Assembly (NCBI RefSeq): GCF_035083965.1 | Contig: NC_089723.1 | Location: 31,809,193 to 31,873,192, forward strand | From: Branchiostoma lanceolatum | Lineage: Eukaryota; Chordata; Leptocardii; Amphioxiformes; Branchiostomatidae | Direction: 5' to 3' | Length of the DNA stretch: 64,000 nucleotides | Translations under genes and position numbers: made by a program | Part shown: positions 48,001-58,669 of the stretch, in pieces | How the letters are laid out: each line of letters begins with the position of its first letter | Position numbering within the stretch: position 1 is the first letter of the stretch | Notes under the pieces: generated by a model | What the model was told of the DNA's origin: nothing | Database searches by the model: none | Seen by the model: the letters and a program-made list of their open reading frames with translations, nothing else

Positions 48001-51000
48001 CAGGCCGGCCTCCTAGCACGATTTAGTCAGGCTGGGTCCTCCCACCTTTTTTACTGTTTATCCCAAATGACTTATAAAATAAACCCGGTTGTCCCCCTGT
48101 CTAGGCCCTGGGACTAGCCCTGGTCCATGCCCACAGCTGGCTGGTGCCCTGTGAGAAGGACTCAAACCTTCCTGGCTCAGACCAGCTGATGGGTCTGATG
48201 GGGCAGACGGGCGTCGCCTCCATACCTGCAGCCCAGCAGAAGGTGGAACCGGACATACCACTCTGGCAGTTCTACCTCACCTCGTAAGTCACTAGCTCCT
48301 CTCTTGTATCAGTATCTGTATCTTTATAGCTGGTATAACCGCCCTTCGGTGTAACACACCAGCTTCGCAGGTGAGCAATGCAGCAGCAGCTGGTTCTGTA
48401 TCTAGTGAGTTGTTATGAGAAGGAAAGTCTTTGTCTTACACAGGGTATTTTGTAAACAGTCAAAACTGTACACTTTTTGTTGGCCCCTTGTGTCATTTTT
48501 CATTAATAACACAAGCTTTAAGAGTCCTGTCTGTAGTGACCACTTGTCCACATAGAACAGATTTTAGCGGTCCTGTTAGGCCAGAAGTTAGAAATGGAAG
48601 ATATAATACATATCATGCCCCTGTTGTAAATATCACAATGTCACAGTTTTTGCAACAAGTAGACTTTTCTTTGCACTAAGCACGAGAGTACCTGTACATG
48701 TAGGTGGAAGTACAAATAATTTTTTTTTACAATATTTACATGTAAAATTGTTAAGTTAAGACAGTCACATTGTTTTGTACACAACATGATTCGATGTGAA
48801 CCTTATTCTTGACCTGTTACTTTTTACAGGTGGTTGTCCATGAGCTATGACGAGTTCCTAACACTGGTCCTGGCTCTGATACTCTCTGTCAAGTACATCT
48901 TCTTCGAGAACAATGAGAACAGCATCTCATCCCTCCCTGCCATGGAGAGGAGGAAGTCAGGGATGCAGGAGTCTTCCAGAGTAGAGGAGATGGAGAAAGA
49001 GGAGGAGGAGGTCATCTCCATAGAGAGTACCACATGTCTGTCAACCTGCACACAGACAGATCCCGATGGTTCGTTCTTGTTATTCCCTGAATTTCCACAT
49101 TATTGATGTGACAACTTTTAACGATGTGGTAACCTGTCTGCTTTCAAAAAGCTTTTAAAATGCGATCTAAAGTAAATGCAATGACATTTTGCAGCAATAA
49201 AAATGCATTTAAAATTGAATAGATGTAAATTTTGTGTCCGTTAGATTTCCCCGAGCCAAAGACATCCTTTTTCCTGGGAGGATCTACTGTCACGTCCCCA
49301 GCTGATTCTGAGGAAGAAGAGGGGGAGTCAGAGCAGGAGGAGGAGGATGACGCACCCAGGTCTATTGAAGAATGTGCAGAAATTCTCGACACCAAGGTAA
49401 AGATTTACACTTGGCCTCCAAGTGCCAGAATGGACAATTGATGATAATGGAACAACTAACAGCAATGGCAATTTGAAAAGTTAAAAATCATGACAATTTG
49501 TTTAGTGGTATGTAGATGTATATGGAAACTTCACAGGTAACTAGAGCAAGTTTAGTACCATGTGGCTGCCATATGGCACCCATAGATTGACAGAGGTTGA
49601 AGGTTCATGTCCTGTTAGGAATTGCTGACTAGTCTATGTCCTTCAGACTACTTGACAGATGTGATGTCTGTGTAAATAACTAAACCTGTCCCTTGTATGA
49701 TTTTTTATATCAAAACATGCCTTAAGAATCCTGTCTGTAGTGACCACTTGTCCACATTGACCAGATTTTAGAGTTCATGTCCTGTTAGGAATTGCTGACT
49801 AGTCTCTGCCCTTTAGACTAGTTGACAGGTGTGATGTCTGTGTAAATAACTAAACCTGTTTCTTCCCCCCAGGGAGCCGATGTGCTGACGGATGAGGAAG
49901 TACGGCAGCTCGTTCGCAGTAAGCACATTCCTGGGTACAAGCTGGAGAGCAAGCTTGGCTCGGCCGAGAGGGGCGTGGCAGTCCGCAGGCAGATGCTCAC
50001 CGAGCAGCTACACAGACAGGAGGCGCTGGAGAAACTACCCTACACCAGCTATGACTACTCATTTGTAAGTGAGATATATCCACCCTTCATTTATTCAAAC
50101 TACCCTTCACCAGCTACGACTACTCATTTGTAAGTGAGATATATCCACCCTTCATTTATTTAAACTACCCTTCACCAGCTACGACTACTCATTTGTAAGT
50201 GAGATATATCGTACCTTCATTTATCTAAACTACCCTACACCAGCTATGACTACTCATTTGTAAGTGAGATATATCCACCCTTCATTTATTCAAACTACCC
50301 TTCACCAGCTACGACTACTCATTTGTAAGTGAGATATATCCAGCCTTCATTTATTTAAACTACCCTTCACCAGCTACGACTACTCATTTGTAAGTGAGAT
50401 ATATCGTACCTTCATTTATCTAAACTACCCTACACCAGCTACGACTACTCATTTGTAAGTGAGATATATCCACCCTTCATTTATTCAAACTACCCTACAC
50501 CAGCTATGACTACTCATTTGTAAGTGAGATATATCGTACCTTCATTTATCTAAACTACCCTACACCAGCTACGACTACTCATTTGTAAGTGAGATATATC
50601 CACCCTTCATTTATTCAAACTACCCTTCACCAGCTACGACTACTCATTTGTAAGTGAGATATATCCAGCCTTCATTTATTTAAACTACCCTTCACCAGCT
50701 ACGACTACTCATTTGTAAGTGAGATATATCGTACCTTCATTTATCTAAACTACCCTACACCAGCTACGACTACTCATTTGTAAGTGAGATATGTCGTACC
50801 TTGGTTTATTTCGCAGGAATTGGTACTTGTGTCATTTGTACATTTTTACATTTTCTTGTCATGATTTACTTAATGTTTTGTTCATTACAAAACAAAAGTA
50901 AGATGTAGATTGATTACAACAGACTTCACGACATTTCCCAGTTACTGTTAAGTTCTCAGTGACAGTAGACGAAAAGTATTCTATTTTGTAAGGTGTGTCA

Positions 51001-54000
51001 GTTTTTTTAGTAGTTGTTGTTAGTTCTCAATGACAGAAGTATCCTATTTTATAGGATGTGTCAAGAGGTTTTTTGATAGTTGTTGTTAGTTCTCAATGAC
51101 AGAAGTACATGTATCCTATTTTGTAAGGTGTGTCAGAGTTTTTTCATGTGTGTTCCACCTGCTGACACGTTGATGTCCCCTGCAGGTGACAGGTGCGTGC
51201 TGTGAGAACGTGATAGGCTACATGCCTGTACCGGTGGGCGTGGCCGGACCCTTGCTGCTGGACGGGCAGGAGTATCAGGTTCCCATGGCAACAACAGAAG
51301 GCTGTCTGGTTGCTAGCACCAACCGTGGGTGTAGAGCCATTAAGGTAAGAAAAAAGGTTGACTGACATGAAGTGCAAGCTGCAGTATTGTTTCTTTTCAC
51401 TAGGGGGCACTATGTTATAACATACTAGTAGTGCTGTTTCTTTACCACAACTGCCATTTGAATTACATGTAATTCACTCTTCATCAAATTTTGCCAGCAT
51501 CTGTGATAACTAAAGGACCGTTATTCAATTGCAGTTGTCAGGGGGAGCCAGGAGCTACATCATCGGTGACGGGATGACCAGAGGCCCAGTGGTCAGAATG
51601 CCCAGTGCCGCCCAGGCCAGTGCACTGAAGATATGGCTGCGAGACAACGACAACTTAGACCTGCTGAGGGACGCTTTTAACTCTACGAGCAGGTAATGTT
51701 TTTAACACTATGTTTGCAACCTTTTCTAGTACACTTCTGCAGTTGAACTTGAAATGTTCGGAGACTCCCTTTGTCGTTCCGTTTTTTTCTTACTGAACTC
51801 AGGAACTCTAAAGAACTAACCCTACCAATCTGCTGGACAGTTAGATTTATGAATAGTCCAGTAACATCACTTTTTATGACTCCCGAGTACTGCAAAATGA
51901 CTTGGATGAAATTGCTTCATATTATAAGCTACCAGCCAATATCAACCTGATATTTAATGCCAATGCATTATTTTGATACTTTTAAATGTGTAATGTCTTT
52001 TGAGTAAACCAAGTGCAGTATACTTTATATACATAAGTCAGCCCTTGGCTACAATGCCTTTTTATCAATAAGCCACTTTACCTGATTGCACCTGTGACTG
52101 ATCAGACGTCCCTCCCACAGGTTCTGCAGGTTGGACAGCATCATGTCAGCTGTGGCAGGACGACACATCTACATCAGGTTCAAGGCTGTCACTGGGGATG
52201 CCATGGGCATGAACATGCTCTCCAAGGTATCTAAGACATGTATATGTATATGTATATGACATGTTTTTTTACTAAGGAGGGAAACAAGGGCGCTGTGCCC
52301 CCATGCTCCGACCATGCTCCCTTTGCCTTGGGGTGCAGATCCTCTGACAAACATAAAATTCTAATTGATGCTGCTAGGTCATATGTGGCCAGTCTTAAAC
52401 TGTGATTTGTCTAACAGTACTGTTGCCCCTTTGGAAGCAAAAGAATACTCCGCTCCCTTGCAATACTCCCCTTGCGATTTTATCCTAGAAAACTAGTGAG
52501 TGAGTAAAACTCCCGGATGTCCATCCACCTGTCTCTTATCTGTAACATCAGATATTCTATTCATGATGTGCTCAAATCTTTGCACAGGACAATTGGTCCA
52601 TAATGTGATAACTGATCTATTGAAGACTATTGAGCTTGATCTGCAGACTTGACTGTGTGACTTAAGTTCAAAACCCATCTCTTCCTCCCAGGGGACAGAG
52701 CAGGCCCTGAAGAAGCTGGAGGAGTTCTTCCCCGACATGGAGCTGCTGAGTCTGAGTGGGAACTACTGCACCGACAAGAAGGCCACGGCCATCAACTGGC
52801 TGGAGGGGCGGGGCAAGTCTGTGGTGTCTGAGGCCATCATCAAGGGGGAGGAGGTCAAGAAGGTAAGGTGTAAAATCAGAGAGTGAAAACAAGTCTTAGA
52901 ATATATCCTTATGTGATTATTACACATGTTGAGAGCTTGCTTTTTCTGCAAATATCTTTCAGTGGTGTAACTATCTGCATGTGTCTAAGAAGGAAGAAAG
53001 GTGTAAAAATTGAAGATCCTAGTACATGTAGTCCTTGGAAGTAATTAAGTAAGATTTAACATTTGCTTTGAATTATAACAGGGATAGTTTGTACAAAGTT
53101 CTATCATCCAATGAAGGCTGTGGACCTTTTTTTCTTCTTCTTACAGAATTAGGCATGGATCTTTTTTCTTGTAATGGTAGTTGTGGATATCTTAATCTTC
53201 TTGTTAGGTAACCTGCCTTATTCATAATGCTGACATATCATTTTGTCTGCTTTTCAGGTCCTGAAGACCTCTGTGTCTGCCCTGGTGGACTTGAACATCA
53301 GTAAGAACCTGATTGGGTCGTCCATGGCGGGGAGTATCGGAGGCTTCAACGCTCATGCTGCCAACATTGTAGCTGCCGTCTTTATAGCCACGGGACAGGT
53401 GGGTTCTGAGGGGAAATCTGCTGTTCTTGTCATGAGCACTATTTTTTAATTTTTATGACAGTCTTGAGATATATGTTGATTTAACTGTATTGCTATGATA
53501 TTTCTAAGAACGCCTTGACATGTATTTCTACTAGCAAATCATTGCAGGGTTGAAATTCTGGATGATTCTAATTATATTCCCCTCCCTTCAGGGTGGGAAT
53601 ATATTGTTCTTGCTGGCGTGTTCTTCTTTCTTCTTCTGCCCAAAACCAAGTAGATGTAGGGTGGTAGCTCTGATACCTTGTGGTACATGCTACGGATGTC
53701 ATATCTGAGGTGTAGCAAGGAGGTTTTATATTGTGTTGTACTTGTTTTTCCCCCCAGGATGCTGCCCAGGTCGTGGCCAGCTCCAACTGCATGACCCTGA
53801 TGGAGGCGACAGGAGAGAATAGAGAGGACCTGTACATCAGCTGCACCATGCCCTCCCTGGAGGTGGGCACGGTGGGAGGGGGGACTGTCCTGCCGCCACA
53901 GAGGGCCTGTCTCAAGGTACAGCCATACATTTTACTACGGTACATTCGTATAGTTCATAGGATGATCTACTGAGGTCTTCAGCTTTTCAAATACATACAT

Positions 54001-55291
54001 TTTGAGGAACTGTTTTGCAATAGGATCAACAGAAAGTTTAGCAGGTTGCTGTGTACACAGTATTATCAGTAACTAGCTTATCATTGTTAACTAGCAGTGA
54101 TTTTCATTAACTAGCAGTTATCATCATTAGCTAGCAGTTATTATCCGTAACTAGCTTTCTACCATCTTACAAGAGTTGATTCTGACGTTGACACATGTAG
54201 CTGCATGTTAGCAGATAGAATGAAGTTACATTTACGGTGTCTTGACATATCTTTAGATGCTTGTGTGCTGTAGAGATCTTTGCGGATTGCAAATCTACTT
54301 CGGACTACTGTAAATGCAGAAATGTTCGCTGTGGTTTTATGTTCGCGGTTTGCTCGGTAAGCTCTTCACTGCAAACTTAAAACCACCGCGAAATTTCTTT
54401 GCCTTCCTACCCCCTTTATCATTGTCTCGAATGGGAAAATCACTGTGAACACTCCATTTTCTCCCTACCGCAAAATTAAAACCACGCAAACTTAAATGCA
54501 TTTACAGTATTACACACTCCTTGCTGACCGGCTCTTTTCCTATGTGTTTCCACAGATGATGGGTATCGATGGCTCCCATGACTCGGAGCCAGGCACGAAC
54601 GCCAGGCAGCTGGCGCAGGTGGTGTGTTCGACCGTCATGGCTGGGGAGCTGTCCCTGATGTCCGCCCTGGCAGCCGGGCACCTGGTCCGCAGTCACCTCA
54701 GACACAACAGGTGAGAACACACCAACAACGGCTGGTCTTCTAGCTGTGGGCTTTTATGCCATTGATGTGTCAAACACCATCAAAAATAGTATTATATGCT
54801 ACTGACGGCGCGTCAAACCTCTGCACATAGAAGAACCTTCATGTAATACCCTTACTGAGAAGAGTAGGGGTGACCCGGGGTACTTTGCTTAAAATGCGAG
54901 CCGTACTGAAGCCGCTTAGCACAACTAGCTACTTGAAGAAGCATCATGCTTCACCTCAACTGAGGATGACTTAAGATGAAGAGATACTTGTGTCTGTATA
55001 CAATGCAATAACTCATGTATGTTAAACCTCCTTGCTGGAATCAAGACTGGAGACACAGACATAACTAAATGTATGTGATGACCATCATGATACTTAAAAG
55101 TGATCCTCATGCAATATTTCACATGAAAAAATTCCCAGCTGCATTTGGTGCTACAATTCTCTTTTCACTCATCTTGCAGGTCGAAACTCAACATGGCCCC
55201 AGAAGCATTGAAGAATGATGTGGCCTCTGAGTCTTTACCGAAGCTGGTCAATGGTAGAGAACCTGGAACATGTACTGCCAAGGCATCTTGA
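45037..55291 (+). CDS. HMGCR: 3-hydroxy-3-methylglutaryl-CoA reductase, 17 coding exons
   Basis: Exons 45037-45198, 46227-46338, 46638-46916, 47243-47349, 47504-47626, 48105-48283, 48830-49068, 49245-49396, 49873-50064, 51186-51344, 51535-51692, 52121-52226, 52692-52862, 53258-53398, 53758-53916, 54556-54710, 55180-55291 join in phase to 901 aa (human 888). It reduces HMG-CoA to mevalonate with NADPH in the ER membrane, the rate-limiting step of sterol and isoprenoid synthesis. Membrane part with sterol-sensing domain about 55-340 (SHPWEV start; YIYM at 74-77; K88 and K258 at the human K89 and K248 ubiquitination positions), acidic linker about 340-450, catalytic domain about 455-890. Catalytic E553 (TTEGCL), K685 (CTDKK), D761 (GQDAAQ) and H860 fit human numbering minus six. 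S866 (HNRSKLN) matches the AMPK site S872. The donor of exon 7 (GTTCGT) is weak. Exon 9 ends in a 12-copy array. Confidence 0.97.
45370..45610. repeat. GATTACGAATTACG-rich tract in HMGCR intron
   Basis: GATTACGAATTA(C/T)G recurs at about 45382, 45411 and 45565, with related TTACGTTGC, TTACGCGTTAC and GATTACGCTTTACG words between. The words are partly self-complementary. Origin unknown. Confidence 0.6.
45710..46071. mobile_element. MITE family C (TACTGTAAATGCA ends), HMGCR intron 1
   Basis: Starts TACTGTAAATGCATTT and ends GAATGCATTTACAGTA. The interior has TTCGCAGTGG, AAAACCACCGCAAAATTTT and CCGTTTTCTCCTTACCGC blocks shared with copies at 54306, 56144 and 60480. It carries extra sequence of about 150 bp relative to the others. 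Confidence 0.8.
48306..48371 (+). repeat. Dispersed repeat with GGTATAACCGCC core, copy 3
   Basis: AGTATCTGTATCTTTATAGC, then TGGTATAACCGCCCTTCGG and TGTAACACACCAGCTTCGC, just inside HMGCR intron 6. Confidence 0.85.
49603..49862. repeat. Duplicated 90-bp block in HMGCR intron 8, second copy abutting the acceptor
   Basis: GTTCATGTCCTGTTAGGAAT begins at 49603 and again at 49773 (170 bp apart) and each copy runs about 90 bp to TAAATAACTAAACCTGT. The second copy leads directly into the TTTCTTCCCCCCAG acceptor of exon 9; the first does not end in an AG acceptor. Between the copies is a short repeat (GTCTGTAGTGACCACTTGTC) also at about 48528. Confidence 0.9.
50032..50811 (+). repeat. 12 x 65-bp minisatellite made of HMGCR exon 9 end plus its splice donor
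   Basis: The unit is the last 33 bases of exon 9 (11 codons, [11 protein letters not shown]) plus the first 32 intron bases. GTAAGTGAGATAT starts at 50065, 50130, 50195, 50260, 50325, 50390, 50455, 50520, 50585, 50650, 50715 and 50780: eleven exact 65-bp steps with no indel. Variants after the donor (CCACCC, CCAGCC, CGTACC) recur mostly in the order A-C-D, giving a 195-bp higher-order repeat with one shortened period. The first copy is the true exon end. Confidence 0.98.
50951..51143. repeat. Three-copy tandem repeat in HMGCR intron 9
   Basis: GTTCTCA(G/A)TGACAG followed by a CTATTTT(G/A)TAAGG-like tail starts at about 50952, 51022 and 51089, each about 67-70 bp long and ending GTTGTTGTTA. 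It lies directly upstream of the exon 10 acceptor region. Confidence 0.85.
54072..54165. repeat. Short tandem repeat of AACTAGCAGTTATCAT in HMGCR intron 15
   Basis: Four to five imperfect copies, period about 24 bp, of an (A/C)TAGC word followed by AGTTATCATCATT. Confidence 0.75.
54306..54509. mobile_element. MITE family C in HMGCR intron 15
   Basis: TACTGTAAATGCAGAAATGT to AAATGCATTTACAGTA, with TTCGCTGTGGTTTTATG and CTCCCTACCGCAAAATTAAA in the interior. The right end is about 47 bp from the exon 16 acceptor. Confidence 0.85.
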
Positions 55292-55590
55292 CAATGTTGA
55301 CTTAGATAGCCTTTTGTCATTGTTAGTATCAATGAGTGAACCACTGTGACATATTTGATGCCAGAATACAGGACAACTGTGTACTAAATATAAATGCTGC
55401 TTTCAGTTTTATAATTGGGAAGTCCCAAACCCTTGAATAGTCAGTTCAGGTCTTTGCAGATGGTAGATCTACTTGGAACAGTCAGCGAATGTTCAGAGAT
55501 TAAAGAATGGTATTTTTAGCCTGCCTTAATGTAATACACAGGACTCTAGACAATCTACTTGAAAATGGATGCTTGTACATTTCTACATGT

Positions 55591-55596
55591 AATAAA
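55591..55596 (+). terminator. Possible HMGCR poly(A) signal
   Basis: AATAAA 300 bases after the stop. Vertebrate HMGCR has a longer 3' UTR, so a downstream signal may be used instead. Confidence 0.4.
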
Positions 55597-58500
55597 AGAC
55601 AGCCTTAAGTATCAATGGTAAGCTAAGAAACAATTTTTTTTCTTTTATGTGTCGGAATATGCCATTAGCCAACCTTCTTTGTACAAAGGCCAGTATCTAT
55701 CATTTGTTGCCAAGGAATTTTTCTTCCAGTAGAATTCAGATATATTTCTGGAGGGGTTCATGATTGTAAGTATGTAAATTATGTAAAAAGCATAAACCTG
55801 TTTCCAAAAATTCTTGTAAAATGGATCTGCCGCTATAATGTGATCAAGCAGCTACAATGTACATGTGTGATGTTCCAGTATTATTGTTTGTCATGCAGAG
55901 ACCTGTGCAGAGAGGGTGTACTACGCTAGAACAGGGTCTGAAATTCTGTATGCTAATGTAGCATTTCTGATCAACAGTTGGTATAAAATTATGTTTATTG
56001 CAAAACAGCCTTGTTGGTGTTATTCTGTTTCATTCAAGGTTTTTCCATTTTTCAGCTTGTCAGCAGATGTCTCCTGATTTGCATATATTAATGAGGAAAT
56101 CTACAATGGATGAAAGGACCCTATAATGAAGGGTGTCATGAAGTACTGTGAATGCAAAAATGTTTGTGGGGATTCAATTTCACAGTAGGGAGAAAATGGA
56201 GTGTTTGCGGCGGTTTTGAGTTCTCAGTAAAGAGTTCACTGCAAAAACCGTGAACATAAAACCACCGCTAGCATTTCTGCATTTACATTATTCATAAGTA
56301 TACAAGCTGGTCTGGACTGGTAAACCTTACCTCTGGGGTCCAGTTTTCTTTCAGTTTTACATGGAAGGCTTATTTGTTTCCCTGGCATTTTACCAACATG
56401 TAAAACACAATGTAACAAAGAGCCTTCAAAAACTTCAAAGCTTTTAGACTTACACAAACAAACTATATCATTTTCTTTTTTCAATTCAGAATTGGCACTG
56501 CATGCAGCTTTCATGTAAACGTCTGGTCACGACATCTCACACCAAGACGAACAAGAAAAATACCAAGTTGAACTTAGGACTGAATACAATTTATTTTCCA
56601 TTAGAAGTGGGGTAGAATTCAGGAAATAAGATACAAAGGAATTCGTCACCCTTCCTAGCTAATTTAAAGTTAAGAGTCAAGTAGATACAATCAGCAAAGG
56701 CAAAAGATTCCTTTCAACAAACTGCATAAGCTTGTACAGCAAAATCCCATCATTGTAATGTACAGCATTCTCTCACCATAAATGCCAGTCAGTAGCAAAT
56801 GTCACATCTACTTAAGTGACTGGGTACACTGATATTGACTCCTGCAGTGTGATGTCAATGAATTTACAATATTCAATTAGTGAGGACATATTTACATACC
56901 ACAGAGTTACATACTAGACCGAGGAATGCATGCCACTTATAATTTGCATTGGTCATTGCATGGCATGTCATGTCATGTCCAGAGAACACTTACCACTGCA
57001 CACAAAAAGACCTTGAAAATGATATTCTAAAGAAAGAAACGTCCACCCTCTTCATGCATCTTCCATTTAAAAACAAGTACTAGTACAATGTTAAACACTA
57101 TACCACATACCAATTAACACTCAACATATGTGGAAGTTATCATTAGCATCCATAATATCATATTTCATTTGATAACAATAACTGTTGGGTTGTGAACCGT
57201 ACATGAAATAGATAAGGTGTGCACCCATACTGAAGAAAGAATGTTTGTGACATGAAGCAAGTTCTTTTCACTGTAGAAACTTAAATCAATGTTTGGCAAC
57301 CTTGATAGTCTGCTTGATAACACTGTTTAACATATTGGGAAGTTGCTACTCCACTGCTAAAATAGCATGGCAGTCAACACCAGCTGACTACACGGTGCTC
57401 TGTGCCCAGTGTAGTTTGTTTACAACGGCATTGACTTCACAAAATAAGACAAAAGGATACAGATGCCAGTAATATCTCCTGTTATGCCAGACATATCGGC
57501 AACATGGCCAAAGTTGCTTATCAAGGATTATTATTAGATTCTAGGGAGTTTGCACTACTATAAAAAAAAAGAAATGTATATCATCAATGAATGCTAGGGC
57601 AGGTATCTGATCCATTGTCTTACATATACAAAAGCCAGTGAGTTTTATGAAGTTAGCAACCAAAGAAAAAAATAAAATAAAGCTGCTTTTAAATACATAT
57701 AGCAGCAGGGTACTCTGTACAAACAATTCTATGCCACTCAAAATCTGAGAAAACAGTGACACTTCAAGTCCAAGCAACCACGCCATGCACAGACCACTGA
57801 TAGGAACAGACTGGTCTTAGTAAACAGCTTAAGTATCATCTAGTCTTCATCATGGCCTAAGAACTGACCTGGTACTCCAATTCCAACATTCTAATCACCA
57901 GTTTTGCTGGAGAGAATGTTAATTGGCCGTTGGAACTTGGAATTGATTCATGTTGATAGATACTCAATATTCAGCTTTTTCACCAGCAGGAACAAAACAA
58001 CTGCAAAACACATGCCTAGATATTCTGATGTCTACAATCTTGAAGTTGAACAAAGGAAGAGATCTAAAATAGACATATATCATTTTGAATTAGTCATTAG
58101 GGAATCACATTGTTCGTAAAGGTACACTTTCATCCTGACAATATCTGATTAACATCTCAATATACTACCCACAATTATCTGTGCAGACTTATTATATGAA
58201 GGTCCTTCATCTAAACACTATCAACACATCTGCCTGGATACGGTACTTGAAGGTTTGCCCCGACGGATTTGCATTGTTTAAGTCATTTAAGTCAAAATAA
58301 GGTAGGCTAAACCTACTGGGGCAGACGAGCACCATGTGACACATTCTAATAATGCCTTGTTGATGTTACTTCACTTGATTATATTTGAGATAAAAGCCCA
58401 CCAAGAGATACACACTGAATCAGGGAAGCACAGGACAAGTTCATTGATAGCAACCATATGTACAAACTTTCCACAGTCAAAGTTTACAAGTTGATGAGTA

Positions 58501-58669
58501 TGTCCTTACAGTAAGCAAGGCAAAGTTTTGTACAGGAATATGCATTATCACAAAAAACATTCTCAAACATCAAGAACTTCCCTTACAAAGAGCACAATAT
58601 TGTTATAAGAATGGTGTGGTGCCAACAATAGCCACTCCCACATTAAACCAGTGTGCAGTCCAGTTCCTG
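55597..58669. other. Convergent HMGCR-CERT1 interval
   Basis: Most of this is probably 3' UTR of the two convergent genes. No other coding was found. On the minus strand AATAAA at 56590-56595 could end CERT1, implying a 3' UTR of about 2.1 kb. A family C element is at 56144-56290. The rest is AT-rich. Confidence 0.45.
56144..56290. mobile_element. MITE family C between HMGCR and CERT1
   Basis: TACTGTGAATGCAAAAATGT ... TTTCTGCATTTACATTA. Interior GTAGGGAGAAAATGGAGTGT is the reverse complement of the block seen in the other copies. Confidence 0.8.

Noticed and set aside
50032..50811. The 65-bp array as a CRISPR-like repeat-spacer array
   Set aside because: There are no unique spacers. The whole unit repeats and it is part of a eukaryotic exon-intron junction.
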